A stretch of DNA of 64,000 nt from contig CAJTFL010000001.1 in NCBI GenBank assembly GCA_910575565.1, positions 310,001-374,000 of the forward strand. Reading direction: 5' to 3'. Source of the DNA: Lachnospiraceae bacterium. GTDB taxonomy: Bacteria > Bacillota > Clostridia > Lachnospirales > Lachnospiraceae. Under the pieces are notes generated by a model that had not been told where the DNA came from, did no database searches, and saw only the letters and a program-made list of their open reading frames with translations. Shown here piece after piece: positions 52,939 to 61,726 of the stretch. Each line of letters starts with the position of its first letter. Positions within the stretch are counted from its first letter, which is position 1. A program made the translations under genes and the position numbers.

Positions 52939-52968
52939 CAAAATGAATTGACATAGTTCAAAATGAAT
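52939..52968. promoter_or_regulatory. Direct repeats over the -35 region, possible XRE operator
   Basis: CAAAATGAAT occurs at 52939-52948 and again at 52959-52968, 20 bp apart, about two helical turns. The pair overlaps the -35 and spacer of the polysaccharide-locus promoter, where a repressor would act. Confidence 0.45.
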
Positions 52969-52976
52969 GATATTAT
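52948..52976 (+). promoter_or_regulatory. Sigma-A promoter of the polysaccharide locus
   Basis: TTGACA (52948-52953, perfect), a 17-bp spacer and TATTAT (52971-52976). Transcription would begin near 52983, at the very GTG that opens the recombinase frame, so translation probably starts further in. Confidence 0.85.
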
Positions 52977-52982
52977 TTCAAT

Positions 52983-53939
52983 GTGGCGTTTCCGGAGGGC
53001 TGCATAGGGCTTGTGAAAATAGGTCACGGGTACATCAGTTCAAGGAATGAGGAGGCGGTAAAGACGAGGACAGATGTTTTTCAAAATGAATATCTTCACC
53101 AAAGGCTTTTAGATAATTCTGAGCGTCTGATAGAGGAATTTATAAATGATCAAGTAATTGGGCATGGTTTGGACGAACGGACAGTGAAAGCTTATCGGTT
53201 AGATTTAGAGCATTTATATCGTGGAATTTGGAAAAATAAGGTAACTAAAGAAAATGCTTTAAGCGAAGAAGCCATAAAAAGCTATCTGGAATATTTAATT
53301 AATGAAAAAAAGCTAAGGCCTTCTACAGTGCTCAGGAAATATAGGGTGATTTGTTATTACTTAGAATACTTATCTGCTCGTGGAGAATCTGCCTGTATTC
53401 AGCCATCGCTGCCCTCCTCATTTTCAAATGACAACGGGAAAAAAGAAGAAATTTGTCTGTCAAAAATAGAAATTGATCGCTTTTTCAATGCTATAGACCG
53501 GGAATATGGAGAATTAGACAGTTTCTTCCGGAAACGGATCTGCCTTCGGGATTGCGTAATGATGCGGCTTTTGTTTTACTGCGGATTGGAAATTAGTCAA
53601 CTGCTTAAGCTGGAATGTTCGGATTATAACCGAAAGACAAAGATGTTGTCCATTCAAAGCAAGCATCAAAAGGGAAAAAATGTATATTTGTTTTCGAAAG
53701 AACTGCAGAAGCAAATGGAAGATTTGCTTAATGAACATGAGTACTTTGAGCAGGATGAACAATACAGTAATCGATTGTTTTTATCAAAATTAGGAAGACC
53801 TTTGTCAATGAAAATGGTAATTAATATCTTTGATAAGTATCGTGTAATGGCAGGGATAGAGAAAGAAGTAACGCCTAAGGATTTGAAAAATAGTATGACG
53901 CAATATGCCAAAGAATTAATGATAGAGCAGTGTGGATAA
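52983..53939 (+). CDS. Tyrosine-recombinase-like protein lacking catalytic residues
   Basis: The N-terminal SAM-like core-binding domain (about 45-130) and the catalytic-fold domain (about 155-310) of phage-type integrases are recognisable. The first catalytic Arg, normally in GLRxSE, is Glu203 in CGLEISQLL. The HxxR box is replaced by TPKDLKNSM, and no C-terminal Tyr motif remains. It is therefore very probably unable to recombine DNA but could still bind it. The start is uncertain: GTG 52983 coincides with the predicted transcription start; GTG 53011, behind GGAGGG/AGGG, is likelier. Its end overlaps the first polysaccharide gene. A regulatory role is inferred. Confidence 0.75.
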   Translation: MAFPEGCIGLVKIGHGYISSRNEEAVKTRTDVFQNEYLHQRLLDNSERLIEEFINDQVIGHGLDERTVKAYRLDLEHLYRGIWKNKVTKENALSEEAIKSYLEYLINEKKLRPSTVLRKYRVICYYLEYLSARGESACIQPSLPSSFSNDNGKKEEICLSKIEIDRFFNAIDREYGELDSFFRKRICLRDCVMMRLLFYCGLEISQLLKLECSDYNRKTKMLSIQSKHQKGKNVYLFSKELQKQMEDLLNEHEYFEQDEQYSNRLFLSKLGRPLSMKMVINIFDKYRVMAGIEKEVTPKDLKNSMTQYAKELMIEQCG

Positions 53940-53955
53940 GGAAATGGGGATGCAA

Positions 53956-55101
53956 ATGAAAAAGGACAATATGATTCATTTTAATGTGCCGCCGTTTACA
54001 GGAAATGAGTTTCAATATATGCATGAAGCGGTGAATAATCATAAAATTTGTGGAGATGGAGAATTTACAAAAAAATGTAATGCATGGATAGAAGAAAGAT
54101 TTCATGCACAAAAAGTATTATTGACAACAAGCGGAACTTCGGCATTAGAAATGGCCGCATTGTTATGCGGATTAGAACCAGGGGATGAAGTAATTCTTCC
54201 AAGTTACACATTTTCATCAACAGCAACAGCATTTGTTTTAACTGGAGCAAAGTTAGTATTTGTTGATATTCGCCCAGACACAATGAATATTGATGAAAAT
54301 AAGATTGAACAGGCGATCACAAGCAAAACAAAAGTTATTTGCGTGGTACATTATGCTGGTGTTAGCTGTGAAATGGATAAGATTATGGAAATTGCCCATA
54401 AATATAATTTATTCGTAATCGAGGATGCAGCCCAAGGTGTGATGAGTTCTTATAAAGGAAAGGCATTGGGGACAATTGGTGATTTTGGATGCTATTCCTT
54501 TCATGAAACGAAAAACTATTCTATGGGTGAAGGTGGTGCGATTGTTATCAATCATGTTGAATATAATGAAAAGGCAGAAGTACTTAGGGAAAAGGGTACA
54601 AATCGAGCTAAATTTTTCCGAGGACAAGTTGCGAAATACAACTGGGTGGATTATGGAAGCAGTTATTTGCCAAGCGATTTAAATGCAGCTTATTTATGGG
54701 CTCAATTACAGATAGCTGAGGCAATCAACGAAAATCGCTTGACAACTTGGAAACGTTATCGAGAATCCTTTAAAGAGTTATCAGATAAACGAATGATTGA
54801 ACTTCCTGTTGTTCCATATGGATGTATTCACAATGCACATATGTTTTACATCAAATGTAAGAATTTGAATGAAAGACAAGCTTACATTCAATTTATGAAG
54901 GAAAATAATATTCTTTGTGTTTTTCATTATGTCCCATTACATAGTGCACCAGCAGGATATAAGTTTGGTCGTTTTAACGGCAGTGATCAATTTACTACTC
55001 AGGAGAGTGAACGTCTTGTAAGGATTCCTCTGTATTACAATATTGATAAATACGATCAAGAATTGGTAATTGATAAAACGTTAGAATTTTTTGCAAAGTA
55101 A
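53956..55101 (+). CDS. WecE/RffA-like sugar aminotransferase (DegT family)
   Basis: PLP-dependent aminotransferase that converts a nucleotide-linked 4-keto-6-deoxy sugar to the 4-amino sugar, as in dTDP-4-amino-4,6-dideoxygalactose synthesis. The start MIHFNVPPFTGNE, TTSGTSALEMAALL (PLP phosphate site), EDAAQG and the Schiff-base Lys in SFHETKNYSMGEGG are all present. Several in-frame starts exist between 53932 (GTG overlapping the previous stop) and 53971; I use 53956, behind GGGG. The product suggests an amino-deoxy sugar in the polymer. No sugar-nucleotide synthesis genes for it are in the window. Confidence 0.88.
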   Translation: MKKDNMIHFNVPPFTGNEFQYMHEAVNNHKICGDGEFTKKCNAWIEERFHAQKVLLTTSGTSALEMAALLCGLEPGDEVILPSYTFSSTATAFVLTGAKLVFVDIRPDTMNIDENKIEQAITSKTKVICVVHYAGVSCEMDKIMEIAHKYNLFVIEDAAQGVMSSYKGKALGTIGDFGCYSFHETKNYSMGEGGAIVINHVEYNEKAEVLREKGTNRAKFFRGQVAKYNWVDYGSSYLPSDLNAAYLWAQLQIAEAINENRLTTWKRYRESFKELSDKRMIELPVVPYGCIHNAHMFYIKCKNLNERQAYIQFMKENNILCVFHYVPLHSAPAGYKFGRFNGSDQFTTQESERLVRIPLYYNIDKYDQELVIDKTLEFFAK

Positions 55102-55126
55102 ACGTAATGTGAAAGGAATAGGAAGA

Positions 55127-56251
55127 ATGCGCATTGCAGTGATTATGGGAAAGATGGATTCAGGAGGGAAAAAGAATCTTGTTATGGAATACTATCGCCA
55201 CATTGATCGAGAAAAAATTCAATTTGATTTTATTTGTGATGCTGATTCTCAGGCTATTCCAGATGAAGAAATAGAAGAGTTAGGAGGAAAAGTATATCGA
55301 ATTACCCCTTACCAAAATATTTTTAGGAATATGTATGATATTTATAAGTTATGCAAAAAGAATAGGTATCCAATTATGCACGCTTATAATAGTACAATGA
55401 ATTTATTCCCTATGTTTGTTGCAAAGATTTCTGGAGTTCCAGTTCGAATTAATGAAAGTTTATCTATGGCACATGATAAAGATAGGAAAACAATATTAAA
55501 AAAATTTCTTCGCTTATTTTCCAAATGTTTTGCTAATTATTATATATCATGCGGCGAAGCTTGCGGAAGATGGCAATTTGGAAATAAATTGTTTGATAGA
55601 AATAAGGTAGATGTATTTAAAACGGTAATTAATACAGAGTATAATGCATACAATCTGGATTTGCGTACAAAAACACGTAAAAAGTATGGATGGGAAGATA
55701 AAATAGTCATTGGACATATTGGAAGATTTACTGTACAAAAAAATTCCGTTCGCCTTATTGAGATTTTTTCCGCAGTTGTAGAAAAAGAACCGAAAGCAAT
55801 TCTTTGCTTGATTGGAGACGGTGAATTAAAAAAAGAGATAATGGATAAAATTAAAAAATTAGGAATAGAAAAGCAAGTTAATTATTTAGGAAGGCGAGAA
55901 GACATTCAAAAATTTTATAATGCAATGGATGCATTTTTGCTTCCGAGTTTATATGAAGGGCTTCCTGTTGTTGGGCTTGAAGCAGAGAGTTGTGGATTAC
56001 CCGTATTTTTTTCAACAGAGGTTACATTAGAAGCAAATGCTTGCGGTATGGGGTATTTTATCGATTTAAATTTGACTGAAGAAGTATGGGCAGATACAAT
56101 CTTAAAAATTGTCAAAAAAAGTATTCCAATACGGAAAAATCATGCTAAAGAAGTAGCTGCAGCTGGATTTGATTCAGTGATTGAGGCATTAAGAATACAA
56201 GAATACTATTTAAATGCGGTAGAAAAGTCAAAAAGAAAGAACAAGAGTTGA
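55127..56251 (+). CDS. Glycosyltransferase family 4
   Basis: GT-B retaining glycosyltransferase of 374 residues. N-terminal MRIAVIMGKMDSGGKKNLV replaces the usual Gly-rich acceptor loop. C-terminal IGHIGRFTVQKN (about 208) and the donor-binding FLLPSLYEGLPVVGLEAESCGLP (here FLLPSLYEGLPVVGLEAE, about 279), with the E-x7-E pattern, are clear. It transfers a sugar from a nucleotide donor to the growing lipid-linked unit on the cytoplasmic face. The ATG at 55127 has AGGAATAGGAAG upstream. Confidence 0.9.
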   Translation: MRIAVIMGKMDSGGKKNLVMEYYRHIDREKIQFDFICDADSQAIPDEEIEELGGKVYRITPYQNIFRNMYDIYKLCKKNRYPIMHAYNSTMNLFPMFVAKISGVPVRINESLSMAHDKDRKTILKKFLRLFSKCFANYYISCGEACGRWQFGNKLFDRNKVDVFKTVINTEYNAYNLDLRTKTRKKYGWEDKIVIGHIGRFTVQKNSVRLIEIFSAVVEKEPKAILCLIGDGELKKEIMDKIKKLGIEKQVNYLGRREDIQKFYNAMDAFLLPSLYEGLPVVGLEAESCGLPVFFSTEVTLEANACGMGYFIDLNLTEEVWADTILKIVKKSIPIRKNHAKEVAAAGFDSVIEALRIQEYYLNAVEKSKRKNKS

Positions 56252-56256
56252 ATGAT

Positions 56257-57219
56257 ATGGTTAGTGTAATTGTTCCCGTATATAAAGTTGAAGAATATAT
56301 TCATCAGTGTGTAGACAGCATTCTTAATCAATCTTATAAAGATTTTGAAATAATTTTAGTTGATGACGGTTCGCCGGATAATTGTCCGAATATTTGTGAA
56401 CAATACAAAAAATCTTACTCAAATATAACTGTTTTACATAAGAGCAATGGAGGTTTGTCAGATGCCAGGAATGCAGGAACAAAGATTGCGAAAGGCGAAT
56501 ATATAACCTATATTGATAGTGATGATTTTATAGATGCAAATTATCTTTTAACACTTGTTAATTTAATTAAAAAGTATGACGCAGATATAGCTGTAACGGG
56601 AATGCGGACATTTTGGAAAGAAGAATGGATAGCTAAATATAAAGGCACAGTAAAAGAGTATTGTTTTTCAGGTAAAGAAGCTTTAAAAAATATGTTGCGG
56701 CAAAATGCCTTAGATACAAGTGCTTGTGCAATGTTGCTACCTAACAAAATTGCAAGAAATTATCCTTTTCCATATGGAAAATTCCATGAAGATGACTTTA
56801 CAACTTACAAATATTATGCATCAGTAAACAAAGTAGCTGTTTCTACAAAATTTCAATATTTTTATCGGCAAAGAAAAGGAAGTATAATGCATATTTTGGG
56901 ACAATCGGCTTTAGATGAGCTGGATGCAGCAGATAATTTAGTTGAAATGTGCAAAAAGGAATACCCGGATTTAGTAATCGATGCCAAGTGTAAACAGTTT
57001 AGTGATTATTGTCAAGTTTTTCTGAATTCAGACAATTTAATCGATACTGATTGTAATATGTATGCACGAATAGAATCTTGCTTAAATAATATAAAAAAAG
57101 AAATTTTGCTATATGAAGGAGCAAGGAAAAAGAATAGGTTAGCAGCATTTTTCCTTTTGTTTGGAATGAATTCATTAAAAAGAATTAATTTCATACGAAG
57201 GATGGTAGAAAGTATTTGA
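56257..57219 (+). CDS. Glycosyltransferase family 2
   Basis: GT-A inverting glycosyltransferase of 320 residues. VSVIVPVYKVEEYIHQCVDS opens the fold. VDDGSPDN and YIDSDD (DxD metal site, about 85-90) bind the nucleotide sugar; HEDDF (about 179) resembles the catalytic-base ED motif. The ATG at 56257 follows AAGAG and lies 5 bp beyond the GT4 stop; a TTG at 56248 overlapping the stop is possible. Confidence 0.9.
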   Translation: MVSVIVPVYKVEEYIHQCVDSILNQSYKDFEIILVDDGSPDNCPNICEQYKKSYSNITVLHKSNGGLSDARNAGTKIAKGEYITYIDSDDFIDANYLLTLVNLIKKYDADIAVTGMRTFWKEEWIAKYKGTVKEYCFSGKEALKNMLRQNALDTSACAMLLPNKIARNYPFPYGKFHEDDFTTYKYYASVNKVAVSTKFQYFYRQRKGSIMHILGQSALDELDAADNLVEMCKKEYPDLVIDAKCKQFSDYCQVFLNSDNLIDTDCNMYARIESCLNNIKKEILLYEGARKKNRLAAFFLLFGMNSLKRINFIRRMVESI

Positions 57220-57258
57220 GCATACATTCCGAAACAAGATAAGAGAAAGATAAGGGAT

Positions 57259-58359
57259 ATGAAAAAAATTGCAATAATTACATTACACGCTGTGAAAAAT
57301 TATGGATCAGTTCTTCAAACATATGCTACACAAAAAATATTTGAAGATATGGGATATGAAGTTTCAGTGATTGATTATCGAAGACCCTGGGAAACAACTT
57401 GGGGGTATTGGTTTTATTTACCGGAAAGGAATATAAAAAATTTTTTTAGGCAGTTAGTTTATTTTCCATCTAAGATAAAACAAAAAATAGTATTTGAGCA
57501 TTTCTTACATTGTTACATTCATTTAACGAATGAAACATACTGTTCGAATAAGGATTTTATTAAAAATCCCGTTATTGCAGATCTATACTGTACGGGCAGT
57601 GATCAAGTATGGAATAGTGGTTGGAATCGGGGACTAATAACACCTTATTTTTTGTCATTTGTTCCTCCAGGTAAGAAATTAAAAAAAATTTCATATGCTT
57701 CGAGCTTTGGTAATGAAAATGTTCAACAAGAAGAAGTAAAACAGATAAAAGCATTTCTTGATGATTATCATTACATTACCCTAAGAGAAAAAAGTTCGGT
57801 TAAGTTATTAAAAGAAAAGTTTAATTTAAAAAGTTATGAGGTTTTTGATCCAACACTACAGTTGACAGGAAATTTTTGGAGGAAATTCTCGGGTAAAAAA
57901 ATAATCAGTAAAGAAAATTACATATTAGTCATACAGTTAAACCGAAATTCTGATTTTGATTCTTTCAGCATAAATTTTGCTAAAAGTAAAAATGCCAGAT
58001 TAGTACGTTTGTGTTTGCGGTTTGATCAAATAATACAACCGGGAAAGCATATTTTTATCCCTAATGTTCAGGAATATGTCAAATTAATTGACCAAGCAAA
58101 ATTTGTATTAACTGATTCCTTTCATGCAATATCGTTTTGCTTGAATTTGAATAAGCAGTTTTATTGTTATTATCCAAAAAAAAATTCGATGCGATTAAAA
58201 AATATTTTAAAATTAGTTGATTTAGAACATAGGGTTATTACTAATAACACTTTAAATAAGAAGCAATTAGAAAATATTGATTATGCAAGGGTAATGCATA
58301 TTATTGAGCATAAAAGAGAAGAGTATTTTAAAGTTATCAGAAAAATATTAGATGACTAG
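57259..58359 (+). CDS. Polysaccharide pyruvyl transferase family protein
   Basis: 366 residues of the pyruvyl-transferase family (CsaB/WcaK-like). KKIAIITLHAVKNYGSVLQT is the typical start, CTGSDQVWNSGWN (about 113) the hallmark central motif, and LTDSFHAISF (about 285) the C-terminal donor-site motif. Such enzymes add ketal-linked pyruvate from PEP to a sugar, giving the polymer negative charge. A related gene often seen beside it, the F420-dehydrogenase-beta-like family, occurs at the window end. Confidence 0.88.
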   Translation: MKKIAIITLHAVKNYGSVLQTYATQKIFEDMGYEVSVIDYRRPWETTWGYWFYLPERNIKNFFRQLVYFPSKIKQKIVFEHFLHCYIHLTNETYCSNKDFIKNPVIADLYCTGSDQVWNSGWNRGLITPYFLSFVPPGKKLKKISYASSFGNENVQQEEVKQIKAFLDDYHYITLREKSSVKLLKEKFNLKSYEVFDPTLQLTGNFWRKFSGKKIISKENYILVIQLNRNSDFDSFSINFAKSKNARLVRLCLRFDQIIQPGKHIFIPNVQEYVKLIDQAKFVLTDSFHAISFCLNLNKQFYCYYPKKNSMRLKNILKLVDLEHRVITNNTLNKKQLENIDYARVMHIIEHKREEYFKVIRKILDD

Positions 58360-58403
58360 AGTTGCCACAAATTATTTATAAATCGTATATAAAGGGTGTT
58401 TAA

Positions 58404-59549
58404 ATGAAAGCACGAGTTATTGCATATTATTTGCCACAATATTATCCGATTCGTGAAAATGATCAAATGTGGGGGAAAGGTTTTACGGAATGGACAAATG
58501 TAGCTAAGGCTAAACCGCTTTTTCCAGGCCATTATCAGCCACAAATTCCAGCAGATTTAGGGTTCTATGATTTACGGTTGAAGGAAGTAAGGAATGAGCA
58601 AGTTAAATTGGCTAAAAAAGCAGGCATAGAAGGGTTTTGTTATTGGCATTATTGGTTTGGAAATGGAAAGAGGATTTTAGAACGTCCATTTGAAGAAGTA
58701 TTGCAAAGCGGAAGTCCGGATTTCCCATTTTGCCTTGGATGGGCTAATCATTCTTGGTCAAATAAAACATGGAAAAAAACGAAAGCTTTTCAAAAAGATA
58801 TTGTTTTTGTTAAGCAAGAATATCTTGGAAATGAGGATTATATTCAACATTTTTATTCAGTGCTTCCTGCATTTATGGATAAGCGGTATATTACTGTAGA
58901 AAATAAACCGTTATTTTTAATATATGCACCAGGTGATTTTTCAGATGTGTCAAACTTTATGAAGATATGGGATGCGCTTGCTAAGCAAAATGGATTGAAA
59001 GGAATCCATTTCGTTGCCCGTTTGACATCAGTAGGAACAATGAACCCTAAAATTTCAAAAAAAGAATTGTTAAATGGCATTAGTAAACGATATGATCATT
59101 ACATTGACAAAGGATTTGATGCCATAGCTTCATCGACGTTAAAGCAAGCTGAATTGTTAAGCAAAGGTTATTACAGAAAAATGTTTTATTTGTTTCTAGA
59201 AAAATATAATTTAAAATTGTCGAATGAACGGTACAATTATAAACATATCATTAAGAATTTATATACTCCAGAAGATAGGAGAATTGACGTATATCCTCAA
59301 CTAGTACCTAGATGGGATAAAACCCCAAGGCAAGGAAAAAATGCCGAGGTTTTTTGTAATAGCACACCGGAATTGTTTAAGAAATCCGTTGAACTGGCAT
59401 TAAATATGGTTATAGAAAAGCCAAAAGAAAAACGGATTTTATTTCTTTTTGCCTGGAATGAATGGGGGGAAGGAGCTTATATGGAGCCGGATATTAAATT
59501 TGGACATGGATATATTAATGCGCTTAGAGAAGCATTGAATGAATCGTAG
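58404..59549 (+). CDS. WbsX-like glycosyltransferase (GH99-like domain)
   Basis: 381 residues matching the WbsX/GH99-like group found in O-antigen and capsule loci. Motifs are VIAYYLPQYYPIRENDQMWG, GFTEWTNVAKAKPLFPGHYQ (about 27-46), FCYWHYWFGNGKR (about 78) and the C-terminal WNEWGEGAYMEPD (about 352). Its exact reaction (glycosyl transfer or hydrolysis) is uncertain. RBS AAAGGG lies upstream; the start is well defined by the family. Confidence 0.85.
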   Translation: MKARVIAYYLPQYYPIRENDQMWGKGFTEWTNVAKAKPLFPGHYQPQIPADLGFYDLRLKEVRNEQVKLAKKAGIEGFCYWHYWFGNGKRILERPFEEVLQSGSPDFPFCLGWANHSWSNKTWKKTKAFQKDIVFVKQEYLGNEDYIQHFYSVLPAFMDKRYITVENKPLFLIYAPGDFSDVSNFMKIWDALAKQNGLKGIHFVARLTSVGTMNPKISKKELLNGISKRYDHYIDKGFDAIASSTLKQAELLSKGYYRKMFYLFLEKYNLKLSNERYNYKHIIKNLYTPEDRRIDVYPQLVPRWDKTPRQGKNAEVFCNSTPELFKKSVELALNMVIEKPKEKRILFLFAWNEWGEGAYMEPDIKFGHGYINALREALNES

Positions 59550-59559
59550 AGGAAAAGAG

Positions 59560-60504
59560 ATGTACATTGATAGTGTTAATTGCGATGAGTATATAAAGCA
59601 AATGAATCAGTTAAAGCAGATGAGCCGGATGTTACATTTGCTTCAACATGGTGAGATATACAAAAATGGATTAAGAGTAAAAAGATATAAGGATTTATTT
59701 AATGGTTTTTCATTTAAAAAGTTTAAAAATTTCATAAAAGGAAAAATAGATCATAAAGTGCTTGAGAAAAAGATATCTTCTTTTAAACGGATAGAAATTG
59801 GCACTATGGAATCTAACTATTTTTCAACAGAAAAAATAGCCGTATACACTTGTATATTTGGAAATTACGACAAAATATATGAGCCTATAGTATGCCCTGA
59901 TAATATTGACTATTATATCATAACAGATCAGAGCAATATAAGATCAACTAAATGGAAAAAAGTAAATATAAAGTGTTTTCATGAAATAATTAAAGATTTT
60001 AGTAATATTGAAAAAAATCGATGGTTTAAAATGCATCCGGCAGAAGTTTTTGGCAATCATTATCGTTATTCTATATATATTGATGGAAACATTCTCCCAA
60101 TTACTGATTTCACTGAATTCACTAATAGAATTGGAAGTACGGGTATTGCGATGTTTTGGCATAAATATAATAATTGTGTTTATCAAGAAGCATTATATAA
60201 TATTTACGATATTAAGAAAACGAAAAAAGAAGAAATTAGGAATCAGATTAAATATTTACGACATTGTGGTATGCCTGAAAATTACGGTATGACGACGTGC
60301 AATGTAATTGCACGGGATCATAAAAATCCTATATGTATAGAAATAATGGATTCATGGTGGAAAGAATATATTTCACATTGCAGGCGCGATCAACTTTCTT
60401 TTCCATTTGTGGTTTGGAAAAAGGGGTTTTCTATGTCAGATATTGCTTCTTTAGGAAATGACGTTTGGAATGAAGATTCCTTGTTAGTAATGGAACATAG
60501 GTAA
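59560..60504 (+). CDS. DUF616-type putative glycosyltransferase
   Basis: 314 residues. The core starts with KIAVYTCIFGNYDKIYEP (about 88-105) and includes SIYIDGNILPITDFTEF (about 173), resembling the D-x-N/D metal motif, and HGCGMPENYG-like TTCNVIARDH (about 247). It fits the DUF616/TOD1-MUCI70-like group, presumed glycosyltransferases. The N-terminal 85 residues are basic and unassigned. I chose the ATG at 59560 (RBS AGAGGAAAAGAG), 10 bp after the previous stop. Confidence 0.72.
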   Translation: MYIDSVNCDEYIKQMNQLKQMSRMLHLLQHGEIYKNGLRVKRYKDLFNGFSFKKFKNFIKGKIDHKVLEKKISSFKRIEIGTMESNYFSTEKIAVYTCIFGNYDKIYEPIVCPDNIDYYIITDQSNIRSTKWKKVNIKCFHEIIKDFSNIEKNRWFKMHPAEVFGNHYRYSIYIDGNILPITDFTEFTNRIGSTGIAMFWHKYNNCVYQEALYNIYDIKKTKKEEIRNQIKYLRHCGMPENYGMTTCNVIARDHKNPICIEIMDSWWKEYISHCRRDQLSFPFVVWKKGFSMSDIASLGNDVWNEDSLLVMEHR

Positions 60505-60545
60505 GCTTATGCTGCGGAATGTAATAGATTGGATTTGTGGCTTAA

Positions 60546-61724
60546 ATGAAAATTTACTTAAGTTTAAACAAAAATAAACATATTATACAAGCTGTAACAT
60601 TTATATTTTTAGTATTGATTTGTATTCCTCAGAATGAAGTGTATGCTTTTATGGATCCATTATTGCGGCTGTTCAGGTATATTGGATTATTATGGGCATT
60701 ATTGCTTTTTTTTACTGCTAGAATATATTCTGAACATAAGTTATGGCCCTTATTTGTATTCATATTTTGGATTGTTGTTTCTTCTGCGTTTAATGAAGTA
60801 AATGCTATCGATGCAGTCAAGCTTGTATACCCTATTTTTACTTGTAGCATACTTGTACAATATTATATTAGATGTAAAGGTAAAAAAGGTCTTTCTAGTA
60901 TGGCGGTGTTGTATGCTGTTATTATGATTATACAAGTTTTTTCAGCATTAACGCATTGCTTTGGGGAGATTTATAGCGGTGCATGGCAAGGAAATTATTT
61001 TTTAGGCATCCGAGTAAATATTAGCTTTATATTGCCATATGCGATGGGGTTAAACTTAATTAATTCAAAAATAGAAAAGCGTTCAGGAAGGATTTTTTTA
61101 TATTTAACGTTCATAAGCGGTGTTTATTTTTCTATATATGAAGAAGTTTCCACAGCTATTGTGACTATTGCTGTTTTAATGTTAAGTTTATTGGTTTTAG
61201 ATAGTTATCGGTATAATCGAAGGTTTTTAAAATTTGTTTTAATTTTGGTTATTATTTTTAGCGCTGGATTTGCGTTTATTGGCCTGAAAACAGACTTATT
61301 TACCTGGTTTTTTGTAAATGTTTTGAATGAAGACGCAACATTAGATGGAAGAACTATTCTTTGGGAGCAGGTATTTGATTATTTAAAAGGAACACATTGG
61401 ATATATGGTTACGGATATAAGCATAATTTTAAATTTACCATTAGCTGGTGGTTTAAAGGTGATCATCCGCATAATGAATATCTTGAAATGTTATTTTGTT
61501 ATGGGATTATAGGTTTGGTTTTATATATTAATATGTATATGGTACAGATCAGACAGATATTGAAGAATAATTATAAAAAAATTGTTAATATTGCATTGTC
61601 AACGATGATTTCTAGTATTGCAATGCATATATCTTCCCATAATTATATGTCGATCTATCCATATATTTGTTTTGTTATATTCATGAATATTAACCAATTA
61701 GTTGTAAATTCTGACAAGGACTAA
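60546..61724 (+). CDS. O-antigen ligase/Wzy-like polymerase
   Basis: 392 residues with about 10-11 predicted membrane helices and a large outside loop carrying the WFKGDHPHNEYLEM motif (about 305-318). The H-x-x-H-N-x-x-L pattern is typical of WaaL/Wzy-type proteins. In a locus with glycosyltransferases it is most probably the polymerase that joins repeat units outside the membrane. No flippase is yet visible; it would lie beyond the window. Confidence 0.85.
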   Translation: MKIYLSLNKNKHIIQAVTFIFLVLICIPQNEVYAFMDPLLRLFRYIGLLWALLLFFTARIYSEHKLWPLFVFIFWIVVSSAFNEVNAIDAVKLVYPIFTCSILVQYYIRCKGKKGLSSMAVLYAVIMIIQVFSALTHCFGEIYSGAWQGNYFLGIRVNISFILPYAMGLNLINSKIEKRSGRIFLYLTFISGVYFSIYEEVSTAIVTIAVLMLSLLVLDSYRYNRRFLKFVLILVIIFSAGFAFIGLKTDLFTWFFVNVLNEDATLDGRTILWEQVFDYLKGTHWIYGYGYKHNFKFTISWWFKGDHPHNEYLEMLFCYGIIGLVLYINMYMVQIRQILKNNYKKIVNIALSTMISSIAMHISSHNYMSIYPYICFVIFMNINQLVVNSDKD

Positions 61725-61726
61725 GT

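Noticed and set aside
52983-53939. Active integrase of a mobile element with attachment sites
   Set aside because: Catalytic Arg, HxxR and Tyr are missing, and I found no flanking direct repeats or tRNA gene that would mark attachment sites.
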